A stretch of 64,000 nucleotides of DNA from Bellilinea sp. (GTDB lineage: Bacteria; Chloroflexota; Anaerolineae; Anaerolineales; Anaerolineaceae). The notes beneath the pieces were generated by a model that worked only from the letters and a program-made list of their open reading frames with translations, did not search any database and was not told the origin of the DNA. Shown here piece by piece: positions 44,894 to 53,345 of this stretch; positions within the stretch are counted from its first letter, which is position 1, and each line of letters begins with the position of its first letter. The stretch spans positions 310,001 to 374,000 of the forward strand of contig BPHQ01000002.1 of the NCBI GenBank assembly GCA_026003615.1, given 5' to 3'. The position numbers and the translations under genes were made by a program.

Positions 44894-47020
44894 TCATCGC
44901 CGGCATAAAGGCAGATGAAACTGACGAACCGGACGGGATGGTTTTAAGATATCCAGAATTTCAGTGGCAGCCCGAAAAACCAGCCGGGCATAACGCTCCC
45001 AGTCCAGATCATCAGCGTTGGGAGGGGTAATGCTCACGCCCTGGCGCGTGTACCAGAAGAAAAGCCGCATCCCGGCGCGCACCGCCACACCCTCGGCCTG
45101 CAACTGGCAGGCGGCCTGGGCCGCTGCCGAAGGACGACGGAAGGCCTGGGGATCCCGGCTGAGTTTTACTGCCATTTGCAATCCCTCCACGGCTGCCTGC
45201 CGGCGCTGCAATGACCTTAACCGCTGGTTCACTAGCGCCCACGCTTCTTTCCATCGTTCCCGCGGGTCATCTGCCTGAGCCAGACAACCCAAAATATCCA
45301 GTTGCGTTCGGGCTACATAAGGGCAGGTATCGTGGCGGCGTAAGGCAACACCGCGATATTTCAGAGTGCCGTCCTCGAACACGCCAAAATAGCGGTTGGC
45401 CACCGGGATACGCTGATCGCGGCGCGCCGGCAAAAATACCAGCCAGCGGTACACACCTTCGAGGGTCACTCCAATGCCGGTTTCCGTCTGAATGGTTTCC
45501 ACCAGCGGGAGAAAATCCGCTTCACCTCGCACCCCCTCTCGTTTCACAAACAGACTGTCCACATACATGTGCAGCACACTGAATCCCATTTCCTCAGCGT
45601 TTTCCTTGGCCTGCAGCAGCAACTCGCGGCTGATGGCTGTGACCGCCTCGTGTGATTCAACTCGCCCAAATCGGGCATTTTTATACCCCAAATATCCAAA
45701 ACACACCACCAGCAGCCATTTGAGCGCCGTCTGGCGAGCCTTCAAGTCGCTAACGCGGCTGTCACGCCGGTCGAGCGTGTGCAGGTATTGTTTGAGCGCC
45801 AAGCGTTTAACCAGCAAGGGTTGCAGGGTGCGCGGAATCAGTCCAGCGGGGGCATCGTTCTTATTCAGCGTTTCGGGCGAGATGTTATAACGCACCATGA
45901 TAGCCGGGTACATTGAAGCAAAATCCAGTTCGGCGACATGATGATGCACGCCGACGAGTGGCTGATAGACCATCCCACCCCGGTCATGCCGTATCAGGTT
46001 GGCCAGTGTGCGCGTGGATTCTGCCTGCTGTTTAACCACCGGGATCAGCACCCCATCCCGCAGGGCAGTCTGCATTTGCATGGCAGTAATTCCCGCTCCC
46101 GGTGACTTCCGGATAGCCTCCTGAACCCCCATGCCGGTAACCCGTGCCATTTCCAGTGCGCCCATCAGCCCAATTTCGGAAAACAGGGCTGCGTTACAAC
46201 GGTCAATGTGCCAGCGCCCAAACAACAAGGCCTGCGCCCCACGGTAAAGCACCTGCCCATAAGCGAATAAACTGCGTTCACGGCGATATTCAACCTTCAT
46301 CTGTTCGTCCCGGTTGGGGTTGAATGAGGGAGCATGTTCACCCAAGAACGGGAACAGCCATGTATCACCATAACGGGTCACTATGATATCTGGATCATAA
46401 TTGCCCAACAAGGCCTGCAAGTTGGCCAGAAAGGCGCGCAACGGCTGCACGGTAAAACGAAAACAGCGCCTATCGCAGCGGATTGTGATCTCCTGCGGGG
46501 GGTGCAGAGCCGGGTTTGCCTCGCACTCGATTTCCATCACGCGCAGGGGCGGTAGTAAGGGCTGCATCTCCCAGGCGGATTCGAGAGGCTGCAGCCCAAG
46601 CAGGCGTTGCCCGTCTGTTTCAAAGAAGCAGCGTCCCAGCAGCGGCACCTGCGTGCGGGCAACAAAGCGAACCGCCAGCGGCAAGTCAGCATCGTAGTAA
46701 TCCAGCAACGGAAAAGTCTGTGCCAGCCGGCGGTGAACCTCTGCCAGCCGACCCGGCAAATCCACCGTCACCGCAAGCACAATCCGCTCGCCATGAAACA
46801 GATCACGGCGCACCTGCCGGGAAAGATGTACCCCACGACCTTGTAGAAAGCGCCACGCCTGGCGCAACACCGCCGAGCTGCCAGCGGCGTAAAAAGTAAC
46901 CGGAAAATCCATTGGTAACAGCCAGCGCTGTCCGTCCTCGCTCAGCAGCCAGCAGACCAGTTCCCCACCCGGACGGGTATACACATCCATCAGCCAGCCA
47001 GTTCTTTCAACCCTTGCCAT
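44894..47020 (-). CDS. Divergent family B DNA polymerase
   Basis: About 708 residues. The polymerase half shows motif A 'AELDFASMYPAIMVRYN' (Asp near 366), motif B 'ARQTALKWLLVVCFGYLGYKNARFG' and motif C 'LHMYVDSLFVK'. Relative to ordinary PolB (KxxxNSxYG and YGDTDS), motif B has Val-Val for Asn-Ser and Phe for Tyr, and motif C has Tyr in place of the first Asp but keeps the second (near 488). The exonuclease motifs are degraded ('RVMEIECE' for DIE, 'GDTWLFPFL' for NxxxFDxPYL). It is probably a repair or translesion enzyme without proofreading, possibly with weak activity. It overlaps the coiled-coil gene and ends a three-gene cassette. Confidence 0.85.
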   Translation of the reverse strand: MARVERTGWLMDVYTRPGGELVCWLLSEDGQRWLLPMDFPVTFYAAGSSAVLRQAWRFLQGRGVHLSRQVRRDLFHGERIVLAVTVDLPGRLAEVHRRLAQTFPLLDYYDADLPLAVRFVARTQVPLLGRCFFETDGQRLLGLQPLESAWEMQPLLPPLRVMEIECEANPALHPPQEITIRCDRRCFRFTVQPLRAFLANLQALLGNYDPDIIVTRYGDTWLFPFLGEHAPSFNPNRDEQMKVEYRRERSLFAYGQVLYRGAQALLFGRWHIDRCNAALFSEIGLMGALEMARVTGMGVQEAIRKSPGAGITAMQMQTALRDGVLIPVVKQQAESTRTLANLIRHDRGGMVYQPLVGVHHHVAELDFASMYPAIMVRYNISPETLNKNDAPAGLIPRTLQPLLVKRLALKQYLHTLDRRDSRVSDLKARQTALKWLLVVCFGYLGYKNARFGRVESHEAVTAISRELLLQAKENAEEMGFSVLHMYVDSLFVKREGVRGEADFLPLVETIQTETGIGVTLEGVYRWLVFLPARRDQRIPVANRYFGVFEDGTLKYRGVALRRHDTCPYVARTQLDILGCLAQADDPRERWKEAWALVNQRLRSLQRRQAAVEGLQMAVKLSRDPQAFRRPSAAAQAACQLQAEGVAVRAGMRLFFWYTRQGVSITPPNADDLDWERYARLVFRAATEILDILKPSRPVRQFHLPLCRR

Positions 47021-47291
47021 CACGCAGTCGCACCAGTTCCTCCTGTAAGATATCTATTTCATCCTCCAGCTCAGCAATCCGACGCGCCTGCTCGATCAAC
47101 ATGGCCAGTAAAGCCACCTCAAAAGGCAGCAATGCCCCGCTGGCTGAGATGGCCGGCAGATGACGGCGCGCAGATGCCAGCAGGCCATCCAACAAAGCCT
47201 GGTCACCACGCCGCAGCGCCCGCCGGAAGTTTTGCAGCATGGCTTCGGTTTCGTTCAGTTGATAAGTAATGGTTGGAACTGTCCGCCCCAT
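47007..47291 (-). CDS. Small coiled-coil protein of the PolB cassette
   Basis: About 94 residues, not recognised. The N-terminal half is helical and basic ('LNETEAMLQNFRRALRRGDQALLDGLLASARRHLPAI'), and the C-terminal end is an acidic heptad-like helix ('LLAMLIEQARRIAELEDEIDILQEELVRLRD'), likely a dimerisation or protein-binding coiled coil. The ATG at 47291 has GAGGGA upstream; a TTG at 47306 overlaps the preceding stop. Its stop overlaps the polymerase start, so both are translated together and it may be an accessory factor of the polymerase. Confidence 0.7.
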   Translation of the reverse strand: MGRTVPTITYQLNETEAMLQNFRRALRRGDQALLDGLLASARRHLPAISASGALLPFEVALLAMLIEQARRIAELEDEIDILQEELVRLRDGKG

Positions 47292-47302
47292 CGTTTCATC
47301 CC

Positions 47303-47833
47303 TCAAAATAACGCGGGTTGAGCAAAAGAGGTTGGCTTTTCCTGCTCGTAGAAAAGCGTATCTGCTTTCTGGTAGACCATTTCGTGTAAAAAACGACGCT
47401 GCGGCAAGAGGCAGGTTCTCAGCAAGAGAAAAACGGGTGCCGCTCCTTTCAATCGCTCGATCTCCTGCAGACAGCGCTGCACCAGCCAGCGCGCCTGGCC
47501 GGCTGGCAATGTTTCGTCATAAAAGGTGACCAACAGGTCCAGAATGACCACTGGAAGAGCAGCCAGAGGGGTACTTTCCAGCAACGCCAGCATCTGATAC
47601 GCGGTAAATGCCCGCCGAATCAATACCCGCTGGCTGAGCAGGTCAAGGGAGGTGGTACGTTCGCGCAGCGCCCGCGCCAACGGATAGGCCTGGAAGCAGT
47701 TGCCGCCATCTATCACCAACACCTTGCCACGCAGCGCCAGTTCAGCCAGCAGACGAGTGGCGGCATCCCCCACCCTCTCGCGGCTGCACACCAGCACACA
47801 CATTCCCGTAGAAACACTCGTCGAAAGCAGCAT
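47303..47833 (-). CDS. RecA-like fold protein lacking the P-loop
   Basis: About 176 residues. 'MCVLVCSRERVGDAATRLLAELALRGKVLVIDGGNCFQAYPLARALR' resembles the first strand-helix-strand of RecA/RadA-like ATPases but has no GxxxxGKT. 'LPVVILDLLVTFYDETLPAGQARWLVQRCLQEIERL' corresponds to a Walker B strand with Asp. It is thus likely an inactivated RecA paralogue, as ImuA/SulA-like or archaeal aRadC proteins are in polymerase operons. The start at 47833 is uncertain (a further ATG at 47803; weak ribosome binding site). It is first in the cassette and downstream of tRNA-CAU. Confidence 0.62.
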   Translation of the reverse strand: MLLSTSVSTGMCVLVCSRERVGDAATRLLAELALRGKVLVIDGGNCFQAYPLARALRERTTSLDLLSQRVLIRRAFTAYQMLALLESTPLAALPVVILDLLVTFYDETLPAGQARWLVQRCLQEIERLKGAAPVFLLLRTCLLPQRRFLHEMVYQKADTLFYEQEKPTSFAQPALF

Positions 47834-48030
47834 CGTTTTGATGTTAAGCCAGACCCCGCTCCAATTCCATCCCCCAACGGGGGAAAAAGGCGGTGATTTT
47901 GGGGTTAACCGGATGGAGGAATAATGATACTGGTACGGGAATACTCTTCGAGTGCAAAACAATGCTCTCGGCGGGACTTTGATACCCCATACGAGCAATC
48001 CAATTCCCGTCATTTACATCAAGGAGAGCC

Positions 48031-48172
48031 CGCGACCAATTTTTTCTGTTATCAGCCCGGCAGAATGCGAATACGCCCCCTCGATGGGGACTGCGACCAA
48101 TTTTTCTGTTGTGGGCCCGGCAGAATGCGAATACCACCCCTCGATGAGGCCAGCGACTTATTCTTTCTGTTG
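48031..48172 (-). repeat. Tandem decayed copies of the tRNA 3' end
   Basis: A 60-base unit occurs at 48031-48090 and 48091-48150 and again, partly, in the tRNA and its trailer (48151-48210). Each unit holds (plus strand) CGACCAATTTTTCTGTT, then a relic of the tRNA acceptor/T arm (GGGCCCGGCAGAATGCGAAT compared with GGGCCCGGAAGGATTCGAAC in the gene), then CCCCTCGATG. The copies keep the acceptor and T-loop pattern but lack the 5' half. They could be footprints of repeated integration at the tRNA or of tandem slippage. Nothing else is seen between the RecA-like gene start (47833) and the tRNA. Confidence 0.7.
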
Positions 48173-48244
48173 TGGGCCCGGAAGGATTCGAACCTTCGAC
48201 CAAGCGGTTATGAGCCGCGCGCTCTGCCGCTGAGCTACGGGCCC
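48173..48244 (-). tRNA. tRNA with CAU anticodon (Met, or Ile2)
   Basis: A 72-base cloverleaf on the minus strand: acceptor GGGCCCG/CGGGCCC, D arm GCTC...GAGC, loop CTCATAA with anticodon CAT (48210-48212), T arm GAAGG-TTCGAAT-CCTTC. The outermost anticodon-stem pair is a C-T mismatch. The anticodon stem lacks the GGG/CCC of initiators, so it is elongator Met or lysidine-modified Ile2. A TATAAT lies about 28 bases upstream. CCA is not encoded. Confidence 0.93.
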
Positions 48245-48325
48245 CGGCGGCACTGACTTGCCTTTGCAGCCAAATTATATCACAATGAAATTATGCCGCA
48301 CATAAATCAAAAGAAAAAAAGCAGA

Positions 48326-49294
48326 CTAACCCAGCCGATTGGCCGCCCAACACGCTGATCCCACCACACCGGCGTGATCTCCCAATAGGCCGGTCACAAT
48401 TTCTACCTGCTCCACCGGCATGATGTGCACCCGCTCTCGCATTGTCTTTTCCATTGGGTCGAGCAACAGCCGGCCGGCATTGGCAACTCCGCCGGTGACG
48501 ATGATCCGGCGGGGGCTGACCGAAGCACACAAACTGGAAGCGGCCACCCCAAGGTAAAAACCAGCTTGGTCGTAAATTTCACAGGCGATTTCATCACCCT
48601 GTCGAGCGGCTTCTGCAATCAGCGCAGGTGTGATCGCATTCAAGTCATACTTGCACAAGTCGCCAATTTTGGTAGTTAGTCCTTGTGCCACTGCCTTCAT
48701 ACCCATTGCTGCAATTGCCGGTCCGGATGCAAATGCTTCCAGACAACCGTAATTACCGCAGCCGCACCGCGGCCCGTTGAAATCAATCACCATGTGGCCT
48801 AATTCACCCGCCGTACCGCCAATCCCCAGGTGCAACTGCCCATTGATCACCAGTCCGCCGCCGATACCCGTGCCGATTGCCAGTACTGCAACCGTTTCCA
48901 CGCCCTGGCCGGCGCCAAAGCGCCACTCCCCATAAGTGATCGAGCGCACATCGTTCAACAACGCCACTGGCAATCCCGTCGCCTGTTGCAACACATCCCG
49001 CAACGGTACATGCGGCCAGGTTCCAGGCAGGTTGGGCAGAAACAACGTTTCCCCTTTTTCCAGGTCAAGCACACCCGGTACGCCGATTCCAATGCCACCC
49101 ACATCCCCTGGCTCCAGGCCAGCCGCCTCGATCATGTTCAGGAACAAACCTGCCATACGTTGCATAACCGCATCGTGGCCCTCGCGTGCCAACGTTGGTA
49201 CACTCTGCTGAAAGAGCACCTCTCCCGTTTCGACATCCACCAGCGCGGCACGTAAATTGGTGCCGCCCAAATCACATCCAATATATCGCTTCAT
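48326..49294 (-). CDS. ROK-family sugar kinase (glucokinase-like)
   Basis: A 322-residue cytoplasmic kinase. The phosphate-binding motif is '[15 protein letters not shown]', the ATP region '[17 protein letters not shown]', and the ROK zinc-binding signature '[29 protein letters not shown]'. It phosphorylates glucose or another hexose. It has no helix-turn-helix, unlike the ROK regulator at the other end of the operon. AAGGAC precedes the ATG. It is the last gene of the long leftward catabolic operon. Confidence 0.9.
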   Translation of the reverse strand: MKRYIGCDLGGTNLRAALVDVETGEVLFQQSVPTLAREGHDAVMQRMAGLFLNMIEAAGLEPGDVGGIGIGVPGVLDLEKGETLFLPNLPGTWPHVPLRDVLQQATGLPVALLNDVRSITYGEWRFGAGQGVETVAVLAIGTGIGGGLVINGQLHLGIGGTAGELGHMVIDFNGPRCGCGNYGCLEAFASGPAIAAMGMKAVAQGLTTKIGDLCKYDLNAITPALIAEAARQGDEIACEIYDQAGFYLGVAASSLCASVSPRRIIVTGGVANAGRLLLDPMEKTMRERVHIMPVEQVEIVTGLLGDHAGVVGSACWAANRLG

Positions 49295-49313
49295 AGGTCC
49301 TTGTCATCCTCAT

Positions 49314-49350
49314 CAGTCCTGTGCCACGGCTTATGCCGGACACAGGACTG
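49314..49350 (-). other. Intercistronic hairpin before the ROK kinase gene
   Basis: CAGTCCTGTG (49314-49323) pairs with CACAGGACTG (49341-49350), with an inner CGGC/GCCG stem (49327-49330, 49335-49338). There is no T tract. The core CCTGTG...CGGCTTA..TGCCG...CACAGG resembles the hairpin at 31771-31804, suggesting a dispersed palindrome family. Confidence 0.55.
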
Positions 49351-49363
49351 CTTCGAGGTAGGG

Positions 49364-50278
49364 TTAGTGGATATAGGGTTTCAATACATCCCGCGCAAGG
49401 TAGAACCCGCGCTTGACCAGTTCCTCCGATCCTTCGAAAGCCCGGTCTTCATGTTCGATACTAACCACATAATCGTAGCGAGCTGCGGTCAACGCTGCAA
49501 AGAACTTACCCCAGTCCATATCACCCAAACCGGGTAAACGCGGTACCTGCCAGCCCATGCCCTGCGACAAGACGCCGTGATTGTAAAGCCCCTCGCGGTC
49601 AATGTGCAGGTCTTTGGCATGAACATGGAAAATTTTACCGGCAAATTCTCGTACCACTCGTTCGTAGTCGATCATCTGCAAAACCAAATGCGAGGGGTCG
49701 AGGTTTAACCCAAAATTTTCCTCAGGGATAATCTCCCACATTTTACGCCAGATAGCCGGAGTACTGGCCAGGTTATTCCCGCCCGGCCACTCATCGTAAG
49801 AGAAAATCATCGGGCAGTTTTCAATGGCAATTTTCACCCCTCGTTCTTTGGCATACTGCACAATTGGCGGCCAAATTCGGGCGTAATCTTCGAGGTTTTG
49901 CGGCACAGTCTTGTTTTTATCTTTACCAATGAAGGTGCCGACCACACCAACCTCCAGCAAAGCCGCTGCATCAATCACCTTTTTGAGGTGGGCAATAACC
50001 GTCTCTCGATGCTCTGGGTCCGGATGGAGAGGATTGGGATAATACCCCAACGAAGAAATCATCAATCCGTACCCATCCAGCATGTTACGAATCTCGCGGG
50101 CTTTGGCTTGATCCAATTGGGTCACATCAATGTGGGTCACCCCGGCATAACGCCGTGTGGCTTTCTCGTGCGGCCAGCAGGCAATTTCAATCGCTTGAAA
50201 ACCGCTCTCAGCCCCCCAACGGGCAACTTCTTCCAGGGTACTCCCCGGCAATGCAGCTGTAAAAAATCCAAGTTTCAT
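49364..50278 (-). CDS. Sugar phosphate isomerase/epimerase (TIM barrel)
   Basis: A 304-residue xylose-isomerase-like TIM-barrel protein. Metal-binding residues are seen in 'GVKIAIENCPM' (Glu), 'GLNLDPSHLVLQ' (Asp, His), 'IFHVHAKDLH' (His) and 'DYVVSIEHEDRAF' (Glu). Family members isomerise or epimerise keto sugars or dehydrate inosose. Between two Gfo/Idh dehydrogenases and a kinase it likely handles an oxidised sugar or cyclitol intermediate. GGAGGG precedes the ATG. Confidence 0.87.
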   Translation of the reverse strand: MKLGFFTAALPGSTLEEVARWGAESGFQAIEIACWPHEKATRRYAGVTHIDVTQLDQAKAREIRNMLDGYGLMISSLGYYPNPLHPDPEHRETVIAHLKKVIDAAALLEVGVVGTFIGKDKNKTVPQNLEDYARIWPPIVQYAKERGVKIAIENCPMIFSYDEWPGGNNLASTPAIWRKMWEIIPEENFGLNLDPSHLVLQMIDYERVVREFAGKIFHVHAKDLHIDREGLYNHGVLSQGMGWQVPRLPGLGDMDWGKFFAALTAARYDYVVSIEHEDRAFEGSEELVKRGFYLARDVLKPYIH

Positions 50279-50296
50279 GGCTCCCTCCGTATTTGA

Positions 50297-51457
50297 TTAG
50301 ACTTTGATCCAGACTCTTTCTTTCGCGCTGCGTTCAATTGCCTCACACAATTGCATCTCGTAGTGACCATCCGCAAAGGTGGGGAAATCGGGTGGTTTGT
50401 TGTAATCTCCGGCAAGGATATAGTTATACACCTTGTTGTAAAGTTGCTTGAAGGTATCCGGGAAGCCCTCATTATGTCCACCGGGATAGGAAGTAACCGC
50501 CCGTGCTTCTGGTGAAAGCAGAGCCGGATCTTTCATGATGATTTGATTGGGTTGGGTACGATGGCCAACCCACAATTCGTTTGGCCGTTCCGAATCCCAC
50601 GCCAGCGAAGATTTAGAGGCATTAATCTCAAAAAACAGGCGATTCTTTCGTCCCGAACAGACCTGCCCAACGGTCAACACCCCTCGCACATCGTTCTCAA
50701 AATGCAGCAGAACTGTTGCATAATCCTCGGTGGAGACGGGCTGATCTACATAGTCTTCTGGTTGTAAGATCTTGCCTGTGTAGGTTTCCACCGGTTTGGC
50801 CGGTTTTTTACGAACGGGATGAATGGTCTTAAAATCGGCAAAGACCTCGACTACACGCAAGCCGGTAATGAAAGTGATCAGATCCAGCCAGTGCGAACCA
50901 ATGTCACCCACCGCCCGCAGGCTGCCACCCAATTCCGGCTCCAACCGCCAGTTCCAATCCGTCGGGAATAACAACCAATCCTGTAGATAGGAACCTTGCA
51001 ATATAAATAATTCACCTAATTCACCGCTTTGAACCATATTGCGCGCCTGTTGCACCAGCGGGTACATTCGAATATTGAAGTTTACCGCATTGACTTTGCC
51101 GGTTTCTTGAGCCAGTTGCACCAGTTCCGCCGATTCACGGGTGTTCATTGCCAGCGGCTTTTCACATATGACATGTTTTCCAGTCATGAGCGCTGCTTTG
51201 GCATGAGGATAATGCAGATAATTGGGCGTTGCCAGATGCACCACCTGTATGTCATCATCCCTCAGCATCTCATCCAGTGAGCCGTAGACGCGCGGGATGC
51301 CCATTTCAGCTGCTTTTTGCTCGGCTTTTTCCCGGGTATTTTCTGCCAACCCCAGCACGGTAATCCCATTCCGGCGCAAGGCTTCGATATGGGCAGGCCC
51401 GATGAATCCGGTGCCGGCAACTCCCACCCCAATGGTTGATTTGCTCAATTTTGTCAT
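50297..51457 (-). CDS. Gfo/Idh/MocA-family dehydrogenase (first)
   Basis: A 386-residue NAD(P)-dependent sugar or cyclitol dehydrogenase. The Rossmann motif is '[18 protein letters not shown]', with '[11 protein letters not shown]' (the EKP motif with catalytic Lys) and the C-terminal substrate domain including '[20 protein letters not shown]' (Asp/His). The substrate is unknown. GGGAGGAG precedes the ATG, and it follows DeoC by 18 bases. Confidence 0.9.
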   Translation of the reverse strand: MTKLSKSTIGVGVAGTGFIGPAHIEALRRNGITVLGLAENTREKAEQKAAEMGIPRVYGSLDEMLRDDDIQVVHLATPNYLHYPHAKAALMTGKHVICEKPLAMNTRESAELVQLAQETGKVNAVNFNIRMYPLVQQARNMVQSGELGELFILQGSYLQDWLLFPTDWNWRLEPELGGSLRAVGDIGSHWLDLITFITGLRVVEVFADFKTIHPVRKKPAKPVETYTGKILQPEDYVDQPVSTEDYATVLLHFENDVRGVLTVGQVCSGRKNRLFFEINASKSSLAWDSERPNELWVGHRTQPNQIIMKDPALLSPEARAVTSYPGGHNEGFPDTFKQLYNKVYNYILAGDYNKPPDFPTFADGHYEMQLCEAIERSAKERVWIKV

Positions 51458-51475
51458 TCTGCTCCTCCCCGTTTT

Positions 51476-52219
51476 CTAATATCCACCGTCGATTTTAGCC
51501 TCACCAGTGGAGGTCTGTTCTCCCGCCAAACGCGCTTTAAAATCGTCCAGAATTTTGGCAGTCGCAGTCGCACCACAACGGGTTACTCCTGCTTCAATCA
51601 CTGCCAGCAGCGCATCCAGCGTGCGCACACCACCGGCCGCTTTGATTTGCACCTTCTCACTGACGGAACGGCGCATCAATCGGATATCTTCCAGGGTGGC
51701 CCCACCGGGTGCAAATCCGGTGGAAGTCTTAACCCAGTCTGCTCCGGCTTTTTCTGCCAACTGACAGGCACGCACTTTCTGTTCATCGGTCAGATAGGCA
51801 TTTTCCAGGATGACCTTCACCTTTACCCCGCGGGCATGAGCAACATCACACACGGCTTTGATGTCTTGAAACACAACCTCGTCATTGCCAGATCGCAATT
51901 CACCAATGTTTAGCACCATGTCCAACTCCACTGCCCCATCGTCCATGGCGCGCTGTGCTTCGGCAACTTTGATTTCGGTTACGCTGCTGCCGTGCGGAAA
52001 TCCAACCACAGTGCTGACCAGCACATCGGACTCTTTCAGCTGCTCGGCCGCCAGCCGCACATGACAGGGCTTTACACACACGGTCGCCACGTGGTAACGC
52101 GCTGCCAGTTGACATCCTTCGATTACTTCTTGAGATGTCAACTCCGGGCGCAACAACGAATGGTCAATCACCTTGGCTAATTGTTCATAAGTGATGGTCT
52201 TTACATCAATGGCTGTCAT
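51476..52219 (-). CDS. deoC: Deoxyribose-phosphate aldolase
   Basis: A 247-residue class I aldolase. 'LAKVIDHSLLRPELT' is the DeoC start, 'VSTVVGFPHGSS' follows, the two lysines are in 'VKVKVILENAYL' and 'DWVKTSTGFAPGGAT' (Schiff-base Lys), and 'VQIKAAGGVRT' binds phosphate. It cleaves 2-deoxyribose-5-phosphate to acetaldehyde and glyceraldehyde-3-phosphate. Its place between two Gfo/Idh dehydrogenases suggests a pathway ending in a deoxy-sugar phosphate, or a related substrate. The last 15 residues are a variable tail. GGAGG precedes the ATG. Confidence 0.92.
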   Translation of the reverse strand: MTAIDVKTITYEQLAKVIDHSLLRPELTSQEVIEGCQLAARYHVATVCVKPCHVRLAAEQLKESDVLVSTVVGFPHGSSVTEIKVAEAQRAMDDGAVELDMVLNIGELRSGNDEVVFQDIKAVCDVAHARGVKVKVILENAYLTDEQKVRACQLAEKAGADWVKTSTGFAPGGATLEDIRLMRRSVSEKVQIKAAGGVRTLDALLAVIEAGVTRCGATATAKILDDFKARLAGEQTSTGEAKIDGGY

Positions 52220-52237
52220 GATACCTCCAGTAAAGAT

Positions 52238-53320
52238 TTAGAATTTTCGCCAAAGATCAATTGGTTTTTCGACCTGTGGCGGGTTATAAGGGAATTCAAT
52301 CCGCCGGCCCTCTCCAGCAGATTGATAAGCAGCGTACAAAATCTTGAGTACTTCGCGCCCATCCTCTCCGGTTTCGATTGGTTCTTCCTTTCCCAGCACA
52401 CAATTGACAAAATGCTGCATTTCCTGCGGGAAACCATAATTCCAAACTTCTTCAAACATGGTAAACGTCCAGCCACGCGTGGTGCCAGCCTTCTCGACTG
52501 CGTAGCCGTATCCTTCCTGGCTGTATGTCCACAAGGAACTGCCCTTCAGCAGATCGGCGCGGGTATTGCCCTTTGTACCGTAAATCTCACAACGGTCATC
52601 CACCCCGCCGCCTTTTGCCCATGAATTTTCGGCGATGTTGATTTTGTTGCCTTCATACTCGATCACCATAATCGAGTGATCTTCACCTTTGGTGCGTTGA
52701 TGGTGTACAAAGGTGTTGCAATACGCCGTGACGCTTTTTACTTTGGGTTTACCAAACACCCAACGCCCGTATTCTACCGAATGACATCCCATATCCAGCA
52801 ACACACCGCCACCGGAAAGGTTCACATCCCAAAACCAGGGCATGTGTGGGCCATCATGCTCTTCAGATTGTTTGACCAGAAACGGCTCACCCAAGGCACC
52901 TTCTTCGATCAACTGTTTGGCACGTACGTACTTTGGCGCAAAGCATAATTCCTCAGCGTACATCAGCAGCACGCCCGCCTTTTTGGTCGCCTCGATCATT
53001 TGATCGGCCTCTTCCAGCGTTTTGCAAAGCGGTTTTTCACAAATAATGTGTTTGCCTGCTGCTGCAGCATCCAGGGTTGCCTGGCAGTGCAGGTAGTTCG
53101 GTATGGCTACCGTAACTACATCAATTTCTTTCATCTTCAACATTTCGCGATAGTCGTTGAAAGCGTGGGGAATACCATGAGTTTTGGCAAATTCCCCTGC
53201 CCGGTTGGGTGATGCCACCGCCACAACCTCGGCGTTGTGAACATATTGCTTGAACGCGTGAGCGTGAATATCACTGACGAACCCGGCTCCAATCATGCCA
53301 ACTTTTACGGTCTTAGTCAT
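52238..53320 (-). CDS. Gfo/Idh/MocA-family dehydrogenase (second)
   Basis: A 360-residue NAD(P)-dependent dehydrogenase with 'VGMIGAGFVSDIHAHAF' (Rossmann), 'HIICEKPLCKT' (EKP) and 'GGVLLDMGCHSVEYGRW' (substrate-site Asp and His). It is more similar in style to the dehydrogenase at 59467 ('EEHDGPHMPWFWDVNLSGGG' compared with '[21 protein letters not shown]') than to its neighbour, so the two probably act on related compounds. AGGAGG precedes the ATG. Confidence 0.9.
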   Translation of the reverse strand: MTKTVKVGMIGAGFVSDIHAHAFKQYVHNAEVVAVASPNRAGEFAKTHGIPHAFNDYREMLKMKEIDVVTVAIPNYLHCQATLDAAAAGKHIICEKPLCKTLEEADQMIEATKKAGVLLMYAEELCFAPKYVRAKQLIEEGALGEPFLVKQSEEHDGPHMPWFWDVNLSGGGVLLDMGCHSVEYGRWVFGKPKVKSVTAYCNTFVHHQRTKGEDHSIMVIEYEGNKINIAENSWAKGGGVDDRCEIYGTKGNTRADLLKGSSLWTYSQEGYGYAVEKAGTTRGWTFTMFEEVWNYGFPQEMQHFVNCVLGKEEPIETGEDGREVLKILYAAYQSAGEGRRIEFPYNPPQVEKPIDLWRKF

Positions 53321-53345
53321 GGCTTGCCTCCTGAAATATTGATTT

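Noticed and set aside
44894-47833. The PolB cassette as a casposon or other self-synthesising transposon
   Set aside because: No Cas1-like integrase or terminal inverted repeats flank the genes, and the polymerase is not of the protein-primed type.
47924-48256. A 110-residue plus-strand open frame with a good GGAGG site
   Set aside because: Its C-terminal part is the complement of the tRNA-CAU gene (a classic spurious product) and the rest covers the 60-base tRNA-derived repeats.
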